A stretch of 32,775 bases of DNA, taken from assembly GCA_024644725.1 (NCBI GenBank), contig JAHEHE010000026.1, positions 1 to 32,775 of the forward strand, given 5' to 3'. Shown one piece after another: positions 24,505 through 32,386 of the stretch (within the stretch, counting starts at the first letter, position 1; the number at the start of each line of letters is the position of its first letter). A program made the position numbers and the translations under genes. This DNA comes from Flavobacteriaceae bacterium (lineage in GTDB: Bacteria > Bacteroidota > Bacteroidia > Flavobacteriales > Flavobacteriaceae). A model generated the notes under the pieces. That model worked only from the letters and a program-made list of their open reading frames with translations, was not told the DNA's origin and searched no databases.

Positions 24505-26133
24505 TCACACCTGAAGAACGCCCAAATTGAATTTCTTTTCGATCGGGGCGTGATTGGCCATTTCGATTCCGGTGCTGATCCAGTGGCGCGTGTGCAGGGG
24601 ATTGATGATGGCATCGGTCCACAAACGTGCTGCTGCATAATAGGGCGATGTCTGTTCCTTGTAGCGCTTGCGAATCGATTCCAGTATTTCTTTCTCTTTT
24701 TGTTTACTTATTTCTTCACCCTGTTTCTTCAGCTTGGAAGTTTCGATTTGGAGCAGAACTTTAGCCGCCTGATCACCCCCCATAACGGCGAGTTCAGCGC
24801 TGGGCCAGGCCACGATGAGCCTGGGGTCGTAGGCTTTTCCGCACATGGCGTAATTGCCCGCTCCGTAAGAGTTTCCCACGATAACGGTAAATTTGGGCAC
24901 CACGGAGTTGGAAACGGCATTCACCATTTTTGCGCCGTCCTTAATGATTCCACCGTGCTCCGACTTGCTGCCCACCATAAAACCGGTTACATCCTGCAGA
25001 AAGACGAGTGGTATTTTCTTTTGGTTGCAATTAGCTATAAACCGGGTTGCCTTGTCTGCACTTTCCGAGTAGATTACACCTCCGAATTGCAATTCCCCTT
25101 TGGCATTTTTTATGACCTTTCTTTGATTGGCCACGATGCCCACAGCCCAACCGTCGATCCTGGCATAGGCACAGATGATCGATTTGCCGTAATTTGCTTT
25201 GTACTCCTTATATTCGGAATCATCCACAAGGCGATCGATGATTTTGTGAAAATCGTATTGATCTGACCTGGATTTGGGTAAAATTCCAAAGACTTCTTCT
25301 GGTTTTTCCTTAGGCTTGGATGCCTCGATGCGGTTGAATCCCGCTGTGTCAAAGCTACCTATTTTATCGACGATCTGCTTAATGGTGTCAAGTGCGTCCT
25401 GGTCGTCCTTGGCCTTGTAGTCACATACTCCTGAAATCTCCGTGTGGGTTGTGGCACCTCCCAATTCCTCGTTCTGTATGATCTCTCCAATGGCAGCCTT
25501 GACCAGGTAGCTTCCAGCCAGAAAGATGCTTCCGGTTTTGTCAACTATGATCGACTCGTCGCTCATGATCGGCAAATACGCCCCTCCAGCTACACAGCTC
25601 CCCATGACAGCTGCAATCTGGGTAATGCCCATACTGCTCATCACTGCATTATTTCTGAAGATTCTTCCGAAATGCTCTTTGTCCGGGAATATTTCGTCCT
25701 GCATGGGAAGAAAAACTCCCGCGCTGTCGACGAGGTATATGATGGGAATTCGGTTTTCAATGGCGATCTCCTGTGCCCGCAAATTCTTTTTGGCTGTGAT
25801 TGGAAACCAGGCTCCCGCCTTGACTGTGGCATCATTGGCCACAACGACACACAATTTCTCCTTTACTTTACCAATTTTGACCACGACGCCCCCTGCAGGG
25901 CATCCCCCTTCCTCTTCATACATTCCGTCACCTGCAAATGCCCCAATTTCAAGAGCATCCCCGGGTTTGTCCAGAAGAAAATCAATACGTTCACGCGCTG
26001 TCATTTTTCCGTCTCCATGGAGTTTGGCGATGCGCTCTTTCCCTCCACCCAGACGAATTCGGCTCATATTTTTTCGCAGTTGGGATAGGAGAAGCTTGTT
26101 GTGATCCTCGTTGATATTGAAGTTTATGTCCAT
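24505..26133 (-). CDS. mccB: Acyl-CoA carboxylase carboxyltransferase subunit, methylcrotonyl-CoA type
   Basis: The 542-residue protein is a complete biotin-dependent carboxyltransferase of the crotonase fold. It has GKMTARERIDFLLD near 43-56, CVVVANDATVKAG near 96-108, FPDKEHFGRIFRNNAVMS, GSCVAGGAYLP and IFLAGSYLVKAAIGE in the N half. The C half contains GFMVGSKSEHGGIIKDGAKM and GNSYGAGNYAMCGKAYDPR. The length and the FPDKEHFGRIF segment fit methylcrotonyl-CoA carboxylase beta (leucine catabolism) better than the shorter propionyl-CoA form. No biotin carboxylase gene is in the window. It heads a minus-strand run with yebC, tsaE and ald. A near-match -7 box (TATTTTAG) lies at 26158-26165, 25 bases before the ATG. 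Confidence 0.87.
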   Translation of the reverse strand: MDINFNINEDHNKLLLSQLRKNMSRIRLGGGKERIAKLHGDGKMTARERIDFLLDKPGDALEIGAFAGDGMYEEEGGCPAGGVVVKIGKVKEKLCVVVANDATVKAGAWFPITAKKNLRAQEIAIENRIPIIYLVDSAGVFLPMQDEIFPDKEHFGRIFRNNAVMSSMGITQIAAVMGSCVAGGAYLPIMSDESIIVDKTGSIFLAGSYLVKAAIGEIIQNEELGGATTHTEISGVCDYKAKDDQDALDTIKQIVDKIGSFDTAGFNRIEASKPKEKPEEVFGILPKSRSDQYDFHKIIDRLVDDSEYKEYKANYGKSIICAYARIDGWAVGIVANQRKVIKNAKGELQFGGVIYSESADKATRFIANCNQKKIPLVFLQDVTGFMVGSKSEHGGIIKDGAKMVNAVSNSVVPKFTVIVGNSYGAGNYAMCGKAYDPRLIVAWPSAELAVMGGDQAAKVLLQIETSKLKKQGEEISKQKEKEILESIRKRYKEQTSPYYAAARLWTDAIINPLHTRHWISTGIEMANHAPIEKKFNLGVLQV

Positions 26134-26171
26134 GTGGTCATGAGGTGTAAGAGCCGACTAAAATAACGAAT

Positions 26172-26190
26172 TCTGTTAAACTCTGTTAAA
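26172..26190. repeat. Tandem TCTGTTAAA in the divergent promoter gap
   Basis: TCTGTTAAA occurs at 26172-26180 and again at 26182-26190, exactly 10 bases apart and so on the same DNA face. It lies between the carboxylase and reductase start codons. It could be a regulator site or chance in AT-rich sequence. Confidence 0.3.
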
Positions 26191-26194
26191 ATAT

Positions 26195-26206
26195 TTTACA
26201 TGTAAA
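26195..26206. promoter_or_regulatory. Perfect 12-bp palindrome, probable MarR operator
   Basis: TTTACATGTAAA is identical to its reverse complement. It lies 65-76 bases before the reductase ATG, in an operon that encodes a MarR regulator. The related palindromes downstream suggest multiple operators. Confidence 0.5.
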
Positions 26207-26210
26207 TAAA

Positions 26211-26220
26211 TACCATGGTA
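26211..26220. promoter_or_regulatory. Second CATG-centred palindrome
   Basis: TACCATGGTA is a perfect 10-bp palindrome followed by AA, giving the half-site GTAAA seen also in the first palindrome and at 26250-26254. It lies upstream of the -7 box, in the -33 to -45 zone. Confidence 0.4.
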
Positions 26221-26237
26221 AATAAAATAATTTATCA

Positions 26238-26245
26238 TATATTTG
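26238..26245 (+). promoter_or_regulatory. -7 promoter element of the reductase-MarR-pirin operon
   Basis: The plus strand reads TATATTTG, an exact TAnnTTTG match, ending 26 bases before the ATG. A CATGTAAA operator-like half lies immediately after it at 26247-26254, where transcription would start. That is the classical place for repression. Confidence 0.55.
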
Positions 26246-26270
26246 CCATGTAAAACACTAATAATTTAAG

Positions 26271-26801
26271 ATGAAATCAATCCTCACTCTTGGAGGCAGT
26301 AACAGCAGAGAGTCAATCAACAAGAGATTGGCCGAGCATGCCGGCTCCCTAATCCAAAACGCAGAAGTCATAAACCTCGATCTCAATGATTACAGTATTC
26401 CGTTGTATTCTATAGATGAAGAGAAAGCAAACGGTTTTCCTGGGGATTTAAAGAAATTGAATCAGCAAATAGCCGAATCTGACGGCATTGTATTGTCTTT
26501 GGCCGAACACAACGGAGCTTACACGGCTGCGTTCAAAAATGCATTCGACTGGCTCTCACGCATAGAGTCGAAAACCTGGAGAAACAAACCTATGCTTTTA
26601 TTGAGTACTTCCCCCGGAGCAAGAGGGGGGAAGTCTGTAATGGCCATGGCTTTGGACCGTTTTCCCCGTCATGACGGAAATATCGTCTTTTCCATGTCGT
26701 TTCCTTCCTTCAACGAAAATTTTAATAGAGATCAAGTCGTGAACCCCGAGCTCAAGGCCGAGTTGGATAAAGGCGTGAGACTGCTTGAAGAAAGTATCTG
26801 A
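26271..26801 (+). CDS. NADPH-dependent FMN reductase family protein
   Basis: The 176-residue flavodoxin-fold protein has the phosphate-binding LGGSNSRESINKRL at 7-20, the family motif LAEHNGAYTAAFKNAFDW at about 77-94 and STSPGARGGKSVM near 111-123. Members reduce FMN, quinones, azo compounds or metal ions with NAD(P)H. It is the first gene of an operon: the MarR gene starts one base after its stop and a pirin gene follows. The promoter has several palindromes. A role in quinone or electrophile stress is inferred from this company. Confidence 0.88.
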   Translation: MKSILTLGGSNSRESINKRLAEHAGSLIQNAEVINLDLNDYSIPLYSIDEEKANGFPGDLKKLNQQIAESDGIVLSLAEHNGAYTAAFKNAFDWLSRIESKTWRNKPMLLLSTSPGARGGKSVMAMALDRFPRHDGNIVFSMSFPSFNENFNRDQVVNPELKAELDKGVRLLEESI

Positions 26802-26802
26802 G

Positions 26803-27243
26803 ATGGGTGACCTGGCAAAAGACATAAATTCCAGTTTTCCAAGCGAGCATATAAAGGCATTGATCAACATCAAGTACACGGCAAGTTATCTGGACCAGAT
26901 CGGTGCATCCATGCTCAAACCCTATGCGATTTCAGAACCTCAGTACAATATTTTGAGGATACTCAAGGGAGCGGGAAAACCAATCACGGTGAATCAGGTT
27001 AAGGAGAGAATGGTTCAGAAGTCTCCGAACACGACTCGACTAATGGATAAGTTATGTGAAAAGTCCCTGATCAAAAGGAGTCGTTGTGAGAATGACCGAA
27101 GGGTGGTGTATATAGAAATATTGGAGAAAGGCACAGAACTCCTCGAGGAGATTCGCTTTGATGGCTTTGAGCCTTATATGAAACAGCTCAGTAAGGCTGA
27201 GGCGATGCAGTTGAACCTTTTGTTGGACAAAATAAGAAAGTAA
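26803..27243 (+). CDS. MarR-family transcriptional regulator
   Basis: From ATG 26803 the protein has 146 residues; a TTG six codons upstream lies inside the preceding gene and is less likely. The winged helix-turn-helix spans about 40-105 (YNILRILKGAGKPITVNQVKERM, then SPNTTRLMDKLCEKSLIKRSRCENDRRVVYIEI). The DRR wing motif typical of MarR is present. Flanking helices would form the dimer interface. It probably represses its own operon through the palindromes at 26195-26254. Confidence 0.92.
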   Translation: MGDLAKDINSSFPSEHIKALINIKYTASYLDQIGASMLKPYAISEPQYNILRILKGAGKPITVNQVKERMVQKSPNTTRLMDKLCEKSLIKRSRCENDRRVVYIEILEKGTELLEEIRFDGFEPYMKQLSKAEAMQLNLLLDKIRK

Positions 27244-27269
27244 ACGTTTAAAGAAATAAAGTTTGAGAC

Positions 27270-27995
27270 ATGAAAACTAATTTATACAAAGCATCGGAAA
27301 GAGGCTATGCCAACTATGAATGGTTGCAAGCCAATTATTCATTCAGTTTTGCCAATTACTACAATCCGGGCAAACAGAACTTTGGGGCCCTGCGCGTATT
27401 GAATGACGATGTCATTCAGGGAGGCGCCGGTTTCGGTGAGCATCCTCATCAAAACATGGAGATTATTACCATTCCCCTGCAAGGTTCTTTAAAGCATAAA
27501 GACTCTATGAGCAATACCTGGATTCCACTCCATAGCGGAGAGGTGCAGGTAATGTCTGCGGGCAGCGGGGTTTATCATTCAGAAAGAAACAATTCCTCGA
27601 CAGATTTCATCAATCTGTTTCAACTTTGGATCATACCCGACAAAATGAACATTGACCCGGCTTATGATCAGAAAAAGTTTGAAAAGGAGGACAGGCACAA
27701 CCAACTCCAGACCTTGGTATCTTCTCATGATGACAGGGAGGACCCATCGAGTCTGAAGATTCATCAGGATGCCCGTATCTCAAGGATAGACCTGGATGCG
27801 AAGAAGAACTTTATATATCATCCAAAATCAGACCAGCACGGGGTCTATGTCATGCTGATCTCAGGTCAGGTCAGCATCGGAGGCGTTGAACTGAATCAGA
27901 GAGATGCCCTGGGCGTCTGGGAAACCGAGTCATTTGAACTGAAAGCCCAAGAGGCATCGGAGGTCCTGCTGGTTGAGGTGCCGATGAATTTCTAA
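27270..27995 (+). CDS. Pirin family (YhhW-like) protein
   Basis: The 241-residue double-cupin protein carries the pirin metal site HPHQNMEIITIPLQGSLKHKDS at about 52-73, with histidines at 52, 54 and 71 and Glu58. The C-terminal cupin contains VYVMLISGQVSIGG. Pirins of this type can act as quercetin 2,3-dioxygenases or redox-sensing iron proteins. It lies 26 bases after the MarR gene, and a detoxification role fits the operon (inference). Confidence 0.9.
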   Translation: MKTNLYKASERGYANYEWLQANYSFSFANYYNPGKQNFGALRVLNDDVIQGGAGFGEHPHQNMEIITIPLQGSLKHKDSMSNTWIPLHSGEVQVMSAGSGVYHSERNNSSTDFINLFQLWIIPDKMNIDPAYDQKKFEKEDRHNQLQTLVSSHDDREDPSSLKIHQDARISRIDLDAKKNFIYHPKSDQHGVYVMLISGQVSIGGVELNQRDALGVWETESFELKAQEASEVLLVEVPMNF

Positions 27996-28097
27996 GCGAA
28001 ATGCCCTTGTGGTGGAAGAATATCAGATTTACGATCATATGATTTTGGATTTGACATTTTTTCATCGCTTTGTGTTTCGATTTTTTAAGGCATTCCT

Positions 28098-28105
28098 TAT
28101 GTTTG
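28098..28105 (+). promoter_or_regulatory. -7 promoter element of the PHP-ACT gene
   Basis: TATGTTTG is an exact TAnnTTTG match, 29 bases before the preferred ATG. A TTTC at 28075-28078, 19 bases upstream, is one base off the -33 TTTG and at the usual spacing. The 138-base gap before the gene otherwise holds only a 10-bp palindrome at 28034-28043. Confidence 0.55.
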
Positions 28106-28133
28106 CATCTTCTTAAACATTGTAGATTTGAAT

Positions 28134-29822
28134 ATGAGGAAGCTCAATGAGTTCATATGGGAAACCCATGGCATACATGCCGGTACGGAAAATGATCATG
28201 TCAAACACGGGATTGACCGGCTTGAGGATATCGTTGACAAGGCCATAGAGAAGAAGCATCCGAGCATCACTTTTATTATTCATTCCCCGCGACTTACAAA
28301 TTTCAGGTACAGAGCTGAGAAGGATACCAATATCAAGTTTATACGAGGGGACCGTTCCTATCTGAATTATCCGAAACGCATCGCCAATTTAAGGGAGAAG
28401 TACCGGGGCCGAATCAACATCAAATACGGGGTTGAGTTGGAGTGGATGGGTCCGGATATCGGGCTTTTATGGAGCCGGTCAAAGATTTTCCAGGCTGAAG
28501 AGGCTGACTTTGTCATCGGATCCGTGCATTTTGCTCCTGAAGGGTTGCCCTATGATGGGAGCAAGGAAGAGGCTTTGGAGCTCCTGAAACTTAGGGGCTC
28601 ACTTGAGAATTATTGGAACGGATACATCAATGAGATGATCGAGATGATCGAATCGTTTGGTGACATGATCCAGGTCGTAGGCCATTTGGACCTGCCAAAG
28701 CTAAATGTTGAGGTTCCACAGGTTTTACAAAATTTTGAAAGCAGCTCACATCCATTGGCCAACAAATTCAGGACCCTTTTGGAGATCATCGCAGACCGGG
28801 ATCTTGCCCTGGATGTCAACATGGCAGGTGAGTTCAAAGGCGTCGGCGTTTATCCTTCTCAGAATATTTTAAAGCGGGCCTTTGAATTGCAGATACCTGT
28901 GGCCGTTGGCACAGATACGCATCACGTGAGATACTACGGTCATAATTTTCGCGAGAGTCTGGATTACATCAAGCAGGCCGGATATGAGCAGTACGTGAGC
29001 TTTTCCAAGTTGATCCCCGAGAAGAGAACTATTTTCGACGATCACGATCTTAAGGTCAAGTACACGATTTTAAACAAGGGGATTGAACTGCTCAATCAGC
29101 GTCTTGATGCACAAAGCAGGAGGATCATCCCGGATTTTTCTTTCGGAGGCTCTTTTTCAGAGTTTGTCGACATCTACAAGAATGCCACCGGAATGGGTGA
29201 TTACAACGCAGTTCGTATCCGAAAGGGCAATAAATCGGTCACGGTTTCAAACGAGACCCCCATAGATTCCAAAATGCCTGTCAAAGGTTTGTTCTCAAAA
29301 CATCTCGACAAACCGGGCATACTGTCCTCCCTGTTCAATTCACTTGCTTCAGAAGGGGTGAACGTGGAAACGGCCCGTCTCCATTCCAAGAATGACGGAA
29401 CTGCCGTTGCCTTTTTAACACTGGGTCAACACAATGGGAACATTCAAAACGCCATTGATTTCGTTCGGGGAACCGACCAGGGTTCCTTTTTAGAGCTTGT
29501 TTTCAATGATAACACAGAGCTTCCCAATTTTTACGGTGAAGGAGTTTACCTCTATGAGTTGGATGGCGTTGAGCTCAAGATGGCACTCAGTGACAAAATG
29601 ATCGTTACCAAACATGAAAACTCTCCCGGGGTTCTGCTCATACTTTTGTCGGCCCTGGCTTCCAAGCACGTCAATATCGTAGATCTGCGTCTGGGGAAAA
29701 GGAATAAAATAGGTTATTCGGCCCTCGCAGTTGAGGGAGATTCCAATGAGATCAAAGCTTTGTTGAACAAACTAGGGGAGCAGTATTACGAGGCCAATCT
29801 GATCGAGTTTCACAGCATGTAG
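28134..29822 (+). CDS. PHP-domain phosphoesterase fused to two ACT domains
   Basis: Starting at ATG 28134 (a TTG two codons upstream is less likely), the protein has 562 residues. Residues 1-300 match the histidinol-phosphatase/HisK-like PHP fold: THGIH (11-15), IIH50, GVELEW (99-104), GSVHF (129-133), GHLDLPK (183-189) and GTDTHH (259-264). Motif I is unusual, with H12 and H15 instead of the normal HxH pair. Residues about 385-455 and 488-560 each read as an ACT domain (DKPGILSSLFNSLASEGVNV; NSPGVLLILLSALASKHVNI). ACT domains usually bind amino acids as allosteric effectors. No his-operon gene is nearby, so the substrate is open; a phosphate ester under amino-acid control is the best guess. 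No signal peptide. Confidence 0.8.
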   Translation: MRKLNEFIWETHGIHAGTENDHVKHGIDRLEDIVDKAIEKKHPSITFIIHSPRLTNFRYRAEKDTNIKFIRGDRSYLNYPKRIANLREKYRGRINIKYGVELEWMGPDIGLLWSRSKIFQAEEADFVIGSVHFAPEGLPYDGSKEEALELLKLRGSLENYWNGYINEMIEMIESFGDMIQVVGHLDLPKLNVEVPQVLQNFESSSHPLANKFRTLLEIIADRDLALDVNMAGEFKGVGVYPSQNILKRAFELQIPVAVGTDTHHVRYYGHNFRESLDYIKQAGYEQYVSFSKLIPEKRTIFDDHDLKVKYTILNKGIELLNQRLDAQSRRIIPDFSFGGSFSEFVDIYKNATGMGDYNAVRIRKGNKSVTVSNETPIDSKMPVKGLFSKHLDKPGILSSLFNSLASEGVNVETARLHSKNDGTAVAFLTLGQHNGNIQNAIDFVRGTDQGSFLELVFNDNTELPNFYGEGVYLYELDGVELKMALSDKMIVTKHENSPGVLLILLSALASKHVNIVDLRLGKRNKIGYSALAVEGDSNEIKALLNKLGEQYYEANLIEFHSM

Positions 29823-29843
29823 AAAAGATTCACCGGAGGCTCC

Positions 29844-30269
29844 TTATTTTCGGAACAACTCATTCATATCTTTAAAGGACTTGAATTCCAAGGCATTGCC
29901 TTCGGGATCATTGAAGAACATCGTTGCCTGTTCACCAACCTGTCCCTTGAAACGAATGTAGGGTTCGATCACAAAGTCGATTTCGGCTTTCAGGAGTCTG
30001 TCTCTCAGCTCGTGCCATTGATCCCACTTCAGGACCACGCCGAAATGCGGAACCGGGACATCATGTCCATCCACCGGGTTTGAAGCACTTTTTACAGGTT
30101 CATAACCTTCTTTTTGATGAATCACGAGTTGGTGACCGAAAAAATCAAAATCGACCCAGTGTTTGTCACTTCGGCCTTCCCTGCACGACAGCACCTTTTT
30201 GTAAAAGTTTCGACACAGTTCCAGATCCCTTACGGGGATCGCTAAATGAAATGGACTTATTGTTGACAT
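29844..30269 (-). CDS. VOC-family (glyoxalase/dioxygenase-like) protein
   Basis: The 141-residue protein has two beta-alpha-beta-beta-beta repeats. [21 protein letters not shown] (7-27) opens the first and HFGVVL (75-80) the second, and the end is [12 protein letters not shown]. Candidate metal ligands are His8, His75 and Glu128. Families of this shape include glyoxalase I, fosfomycin-resistance and extradiol enzymes, and the specific reaction cannot be told. It converges on the PHP-ACT gene with 21 bases between stops. A near-match -7 box (TATTTTTA, minus strand, 30291-30298) lies 22 bases upstream. Confidence 0.88.
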   Translation of the reverse strand: MSTISPFHLAIPVRDLELCRNFYKKVLSCREGRSDKHWVDFDFFGHQLVIHQKEGYEPVKSASNPVDGHDVPVPHFGVVLKWDQWHELRDRLLKAEIDFVIEPYIRFKGQVGEQATMFFNDPEGNALEFKSFKDMNELFRK

Positions 30270-30390
30270 CGTGTTCTATTTTGAAGGACATAAAAATAAG
30301 TTTTTTTATCAGAGAAATGTATCTTTAGGCCTTTCTGTTGAAAACGGAAGAAATACCTGAAGCAATAAATTGATTGATTTGAGAGAAACT

Positions 30391-31791
30391 ATGAGATTAC
30401 CTGGATTCATATTTGCCCTGATGCTCACCCTTGCATCCTGGGCCCAAGCGGATTCCGAAACTGTAAAAAAATTTTTTGAGAACTCGCTGGAGGACGGGAT
30501 GAGCTATCATTGGCTCGATCACCTTTCCAATGAAATCGGCGGGCGGCTTTCGGGTTCGGAGAATGCGGAAAAAGCTGTTCTTTACGTCAAAGATGAGTTG
30601 GAAAATCTGGGTCTTGACGAGGTTCGCCTGCAATCCGTGATGGTTCCCAAATGGGAGCGGGGCAGTGCTGAAAAAGGTGAGATTCGGGGTACTGATGGAA
30701 GCAAGAGGTCCTTGAATATTTGTGCTCTGGGAGGATCGGTAGGCACACCCGAAACCGGGGTGTCTGCCAATGTTATTGAAGTGAAGGGCATAGAGCAGAT
30801 GAAAGCAATGGACCCCGAAACCTTAAAGGGAAAGATCATTTTTTTTAACCGCCCGATGGAAAAAAAACTCATCCATACCTTTGAGGCTTATGGCGGATGC
30901 GTCGACCAAAGGTATTCGGGCGCGATGGAAGCCGGAAAGTTGGGCGCAGCCGGGGTGATCGTGCGTTCGATGAACTTGCGTTTGGACGATTTTCCGCACA
31001 CCGGAAGCATGACGTATGGAGATCTTCCCGTGGAGCAGCGGATTCCTTCAGCCGCGATAAGCACGAACGATGCTGAATTCCTGAGCAATCGACTTAAAAC
31101 CGATCCGGGTCTTGAACTGTTCTTCTGGCAAAATTGTAAGCAGTTTGAAGATGTGGAGTCTTTCAATGTCATCGGTGAAATCACGGGTACGGAGTTTCCG
31201 AATCAATACATGCTCGTAGGCGGCCACCTGGATTCCTGGGATTTGGGAGACGGCTCCCATGATGATGGCGCGGGTGTGGTTCAATCCATGGAAGTGCTAA
31301 GATTGCTGAAGAAATCAGGGATAAGGCCCAGAAGATCGATTCGTGTCGTCTTGTTTATGAACGAAGAGAACGGGCTGCGCGGAGGAAAAAAGTACGCGGA
31401 AGAGGCCTTGTCAAAGGGCGAGAACCACATTTTTGCCCTGGAAAGCGATTCCGGTGGATTTACGCCAAGAGGGTTCTCTTTTGATTGCAGTGATGAGGAT
31501 TATGCCCGGATTCTTCAATGGAAGCCTCTCTTTAAGCCCTATCTGATTCACTATTTTGAAAAAGGAGGAAGTGGAGCCGACATTGGTCCACTTAAATCAG
31601 AGAGTATCGTTCTGGCGGGCTTGAGACCCGATTCTCAGCGTTACTTTGATCATCACCACGCGAGCAATGACACCTTTGACGCTGTCAACCAAAGAGAGCT
31701 CGAGCTCGGTGCAGCGACGATGGCGTCATTGGTCTATCTGATCGATCGATATGGAACCAGCGCAACAGCAAATCAACCGATTAAAGACTGA
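30391..31791 (+). CDS. Exported M28-family zinc aminopeptidase with PA domain
   Basis: From ATG 30391 the 466-residue protein has a signal peptide (MRLPGFIFALMLTLASWAQA); a TTG at 30370 is an alternative start but adds a polar extension. An inserted protease-associated domain covers about 120-235. The M28 metal site is complete: His279 and Asp281 in GGHLDSWD, Asp291 in SHDDGAG, the catalytic Glu pair at 325-326 in MNEENGLRGG, Asp353 in LESDSGG and a His in the DHHHASNDTFD segment near 420-429. It should cleave N-terminal residues or dipeptides outside the cytosol. The exported DinB-like gene follows 4 bases later. Confidence 0.92.
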   Translation: MRLPGFIFALMLTLASWAQADSETVKKFFENSLEDGMSYHWLDHLSNEIGGRLSGSENAEKAVLYVKDELENLGLDEVRLQSVMVPKWERGSAEKGEIRGTDGSKRSLNICALGGSVGTPETGVSANVIEVKGIEQMKAMDPETLKGKIIFFNRPMEKKLIHTFEAYGGCVDQRYSGAMEAGKLGAAGVIVRSMNLRLDDFPHTGSMTYGDLPVEQRIPSAAISTNDAEFLSNRLKTDPGLELFFWQNCKQFEDVESFNVIGEITGTEFPNQYMLVGGHLDSWDLGDGSHDDGAGVVQSMEVLRLLKKSGIRPRRSIRVVLFMNEENGLRGGKKYAEEALSKGENHIFALESDSGGFTPRGFSFDCSDEDYARILQWKPLFKPYLIHYFEKGGSGADIGPLKSESIVLAGLRPDSQRYFDHHHASNDTFDAVNQRELELGAATMASLVYLIDRYGTSATANQPIKD

Positions 31792-31795
31792 ATAC

Positions 31796-32383
31796 ATGTA
31801 TTTTAAAAATTTTATCTTCCTTACGATTTTACTCACAAGTTTATTTATGACGGCACAACAAGATAGTCAGCTCCCTTATGCCGAGATCCCCGAGGCCCCT
31901 GATGCTTACACGCCAGGTGGACTGGTTTCACGCATGATCGATGGGCTGGGATTCAGGTACTACTGGGCCACAGAAGGACTCAGGCCCGAGGACCTCAAGT
32001 ACAAGGCCTCTCTTGAGGGAAGAACTTCCGAGGAAACGGCAGATCACATTTTAGGCCTTTCCTATGTGGTCTTAAATTCAGCTCTCCGTCAGGTGAACGA
32101 GCCCAGGGAGGAAGCGCCTATGACCTTTGACCAGAAAAGAGCGCTTACTCTGAAAAACCTGGAGCAGGCATCACGGATCTTCAGGTCGGCAGAGGACCTG
32201 GGTGAATATCCCGTGGTTTTCAAAGGAAAGGAATCGAATGTCGAGTATCCTTTTTGGAACCAGGTTAATGGCCCGATTTCGGATGCCCTGTGGCATTGTG
32301 GACAGCTTGTGCTTTTGAGGCGGGCATCTGGCAATCCTTTTAATTCAAAGGTCAGCGTTTTTATGGGCAAATTAAGAAAGTAA
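31796..32383 (+). CDS. Exported DinB-superfamily-like protein
   Basis: From ATG 31796 the 195-residue protein has a signal peptide (MYFKNFIFLTILLTSLFMTAQ). The mature part is a four-helix arrangement: GGLVSRMIDGLGFRYYWATEGL, TSEETADHILGLSYVVLNSALRQV, FDQKRALTLKNLEQASRIF and NGPISDALWHCGQLVLLRRASG. The spaced histidines (ADH, LWH) fit the metal-binding pattern of DinB-like proteins. Assignment is by pattern only. Export is unusual for DinB folds, which are normally cytosolic. An ATG at 31751 inside the upstream gene is possible but would remove the signal peptide from the N terminus. Confidence 0.6.
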   Translation: MYFKNFIFLTILLTSLFMTAQQDSQLPYAEIPEAPDAYTPGGLVSRMIDGLGFRYYWATEGLRPEDLKYKASLEGRTSEETADHILGLSYVVLNSALRQVNEPREEAPMTFDQKRALTLKNLEQASRIFRSAEDLGEYPVVFKGKESNVEYPFWNQVNGPISDALWHCGQLVLLRRASGNPFNSKVSVFMGKLRK

Positions 32384-32386
32384 GAC

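Noticed and set aside
24550-26088. Long plus-strand open frames (238 and 214 codons) opposite the carboxylase beta subunit
   Set aside because: The opposite strand encodes a complete, conserved carboxyltransferase; these frames have no recognisable domains.
28034-28043. Perfect 10-bp palindrome ATCATATGAT upstream of the PHP-ACT gene
   Set aside because: Short and AT-rich, far from the -7 box, with no second copy; likely chance.
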